Shown in pieces: positions 62,171 to 64,000 of a stretch of 64,000 nucleotides of DNA. This DNA is from Dipodascopsis uninucleata var. uninucleata (lineage: Eukaryota; Ascomycota; Lipomycetes; Lipomycetales; Lipomycetaceae), in assembly GCA_030568195.1 (NCBI GenBank), contig JAJLTO010000008.1, forward strand, positions 1-64,000. The letters are read 5' to 3'. Positions within the stretch are counted from its first letter, which is position 1. The number at the start of each line of letters is the position of its first letter. A model generated the notes under the pieces. That model did no database searches. It saw only the letters and a list, made by a program, of their open reading frames with translations, and was not told where the DNA came from. Both the position numbers and the translations under genes were made by a program.

Positions 62171-64000
62171 TCACTCTACCAGCTTTGATGATGTTCTGCG
62201 CCGAAAGAAATCCATGACCTTACGTGCCGGTCCACTTCCAGCCTGCGATCGCTTTTCTTGATATCGACCTGGTTTTGATGCCTTGGCTGGACTAATCTTA
62301 GGAGCTTTATAAGTATTAGAAGTAGTGGACTTGTAAGTATTAGCAGTGGCCATCGTCTTAGGGGTTGAACTAGTCTTCATACTAGCAGCTTGAGCACTCG
62401 ATGCCATAGGCCCCTTCGAAATTCCTGGGCCAACCTTCGTTCCTGGTACTGTAGGTGGTGGCATTGAATTATTCGTAATAGACGTGCCAAGAATACGACC
62501 GAAAAACTTCTCTGCGCCATAACCAATACTGGAAGTACCACGGCGGTGACCTTTAACATGCTCACCTTTACTAACAGCATCCTTGGACTGCCGTTTGGTT
62601 GAAGCAGTTTGAGAATTGAGACTTGTTGACACAGAAGCCGTCGAAACTGAAGTGACAAGCATACTCTGAGGTCTTTCTCTTTTCTTTGCTGGACCTAAAT
62701 GAGCAGAAGCCTTTTCACTGGACTGGACGGATGGTGCTCTTGAAATACCTGACTTTTCTTGTTGCATGGAGTCCTTAGAAACGTCTAATATAGACTGAAA
62801 TGATGCAGAATGTCCTTTATGATTTCCAGGGACCATAGGACGAGAGGCAATTGAACCACTAGAGACTGAAGTAGTCATGCGATTTGGCGACTCAGGATTC
62901 TCAGTTAGAGGTTGCAATTTAGACTCGGCGACGTTCGAGTGACCGGCTGCAATTCCTTTAGATATAGTAGTATCTGGAGTAGTAGAAGCAGTCTCTACTA
63001 CATTATCAGTGCCAGCAGTATGCTCTGCAGCAAAGCCAACCGATGCTCTTTCATCTTCTTTACCTTCATCTACAGATATTGATGCTGGATTCAAAGAACT
63101 CTCGATAGATGAAGATTCTTGTAATAGATCCATTGCCCGAGGTGTGAATGTACTTGGTTTTGTATACTCCAATTGGATTGTATGTCTCTTACCACGCTTA
63201 CTAGGTGGAGGAGAAGCAATTGAAGCCTGCTGAAGTTTAGATTGAACAGATTCAATATCAGTAGCAATACTATTAGCACTGCTAACTTGACTAGTACTAT
63301 TACTATCTTTAGTACTAGATGTAGTATTGAGAGTAGTCGTAATAGTAGCAGTCGTAGAAGGAAGATCGCTTGCCATTACCGAGGTTGAATGTGAAGACTT
63401 GTGTCGCGTACCTGATTGCTGTGGAACACCCGCTGCTGGAGTCACGCTCTGCATGGTAGTGCGATGCATGTTCTCGCTATTATACGACGACGAAGAAGAA
63501 TTAGACGCAGGAATTCTAACACTCATAGATCGTCCCATACCAGGAGTAGGTGCAACCATAGACTGCCTCTGCTGCAGATTTCGAAATTGTCGTTCTGGTG
63601 TAAGCATCTCTTCCCATTGAGCAGGGCTGACAGAGAGAAATTTTGAATGTGGAAGTAGCCAAGAGTGAGCACGAACTTCTAGAAGGTCAGCTCTCTCTTC
63701 AGGATTCGGTACTAGAATACGCCTCAAAAGATCACGCGGCATAGGCTTGACATACTCCGGAAACGTCAGAGGTGTTGTAGTGATGTATCGATATAATTGA
63801 GTAATATCAGATCCATTTGGATTTTCGGGATCGTCATCAAAAGGAAGATATCCTGATAACATAGCATACAGAATAACACCACAACTCCATACGTCCACCT
63901 TTCTACCAGAGTATTTGCTATCACTAACTACCAATTCCGGTGCAGCATAACAAGGTGAACCACAACTGGTACTCATGAGATCAGCTGTAGGACGTCCTTT
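62171..64000 (-). CDS. KIN4: Kin4-type serine/threonine kinase, C-terminal part
   Basis: The open frame continues past the right edge, so the kinase N-lobe and catalytic loop are outside the window. What is seen (609 codons) starts in the activation segment: [18 protein letters not shown] with the APE motif, then [59 protein letters not shown] and HSWLLPH. This matches Kin4/Frk1 kinases nearly word for word in these blocks. After about residue 140 of the visible part the protein is Ser/Thr/Pro-rich and disordered, ending with a basic cluster ([19 protein letters not shown]) that may bind membranes or septins. In yeast, Kin4 is the spindle-position checkpoint kinase, keeping Bfa1-Bub2 active until the spindle is aligned. 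The visible threonine before CGSP is the likely activation site. Confidence 0.88.
   Translation of the reverse strand, partial: KGRPTADLMSTSCGSPCYAAPELVVSDSKYSGRKVDVWSCGVILYAMLSGYLPFDDDPENPNGSDITQLYRYITTTPLTFPEYVKPMPRDLLRRILVPNPEERADLLEVRAHSWLLPHSKFLSVSPAQWEEMLTPERQFRNLQQRQSMVAPTPGMGRSMSVRIPASNSSSSSYNSENMHRTTMQSVTPAAGVPQQSGTRHKSSHSTSVMASDLPSTTATITTTLNTTSSTKDSNSTSQVSSANSIATDIESVQSKLQQASIASPPPSKRGKRHTIQLEYTKPSTFTPRAMDLLQESSSIESSLNPASISVDEGKEDERASVGFAAEHTAGTDNVVETASTTPDTTISKGIAAGHSNVAESKLQPLTENPESPNRMTTSVSSGSIASRPMVPGNHKGHSASFQSILDVSKDSMQQEKSGISRAPSVQSSEKASAHLGPAKKRERPQSMLVTSVSTASVSTSLNSQTASTKRQSKDAVSKGEHVKGHRRGTSSIGYGAEKFFGRILGTSITNNSMPPPTVPGTKVGPGISKGPMASSAQAASMKTSSTPKTMATANTYKSTTSNTYKAPKISPAKASKPGRYQEKRSQAGSGPARKVMDFFRRRTSSKLVE

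Overview
The window is 64 kb of nuclear DNA from a fungus, most likely an ascomycete. It carries 23 protein-coding genes, the last of which runs off the right edge. Fungal hallmarks include a V-ATPase c' subunit (Vma11, known only from fungi), a Zn2Cys6 transcription factor with a fungal_trans region, Atg11, Def1, Pby1 (SurE plus tubulin-tyrosine-ligase), a Kin4-type kinase, a Whi5-type repressor and Rtt106. The elongation factor 1-alpha and Kes1 sequences read as yeast-like. However, TRAPPC12 and an NT-C2 protein are present, and many genes have introns (nine exons in PBY1), which argues against a derived budding yeast. An early-diverging Saccharomycotina or a Taphrinomycotina lineage fits best; this placement is inference. 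The sequence is moderately AT-rich by eye. No tRNA, rRNA, CRISPR array or clear mobile element was recognised.

Left third (1-22,758): a possible fragment of an unrecognised minus-strand gene; a Whi5-like cell-cycle repressor; an NT-C2 protein; a Rom2-type Rho1 GEF; VMA11; a Zn2Cys6 regulator; the histone chaperone RTT106; an Mrl1-like mannose-6-phosphate-receptor-domain protein; TEF1; and the Smc5/6 subunit NSE3. Middle (22,759-47,467): an F-BAR/SH3 cytokinesis protein, a TRAPPC12-like tethering subunit, DUS3, a BAP31/Yet3 protein, FBA1, phosphoglucomutase, DEF1, a Ubp16-like membrane-anchored ubiquitin protease, a short acidic unknown protein and the oxysterol-binding protein KES1. Right third (47,468-64,000): NHP6, a gene-free stretch of about 3.9 kb with trinucleotide microsatellites, ATG11, PBY1 and the C-terminal part of KIN4.

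The genes do not form a functional cluster. The layout is the usual fungal mix, with several divergent pairs sharing a promoter region (ROM2/VMA11, RTT106/MRL1, NSE3/F-BAR, TRAPPC12/DUS3, DEF1/UBP16). Loose themes are membrane traffic and autophagy (Atg11, TRAPPC12, Kes1, Mrl1, Vma11), polarity and cytokinesis (Rom2, F-BAR, Kin4, Whi5), chromatin (Rtt106, Nhp6, Nse3, Def1) and highly expressed central metabolism or translation (Tef1, Fba1, Pgm).

Exon joins were worked out by hand from splice signals and frame continuity. Most donors are GTAAGT-like and many acceptors follow a CTAAC-type branch site. Introns crowd just behind start codons: first coding exons are 3, 12, 16, 21, 30, 54, 55, 56, 68, 72, 76, 81 and 95 nt long in thirteen genes. 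No undescribed system was found. The most worthwhile leads are the left-edge candidate exons, a small structured-looking island between FBA1 and PGM, the gene-free region beside NHP6, and the uORF cluster ahead of UBP16.
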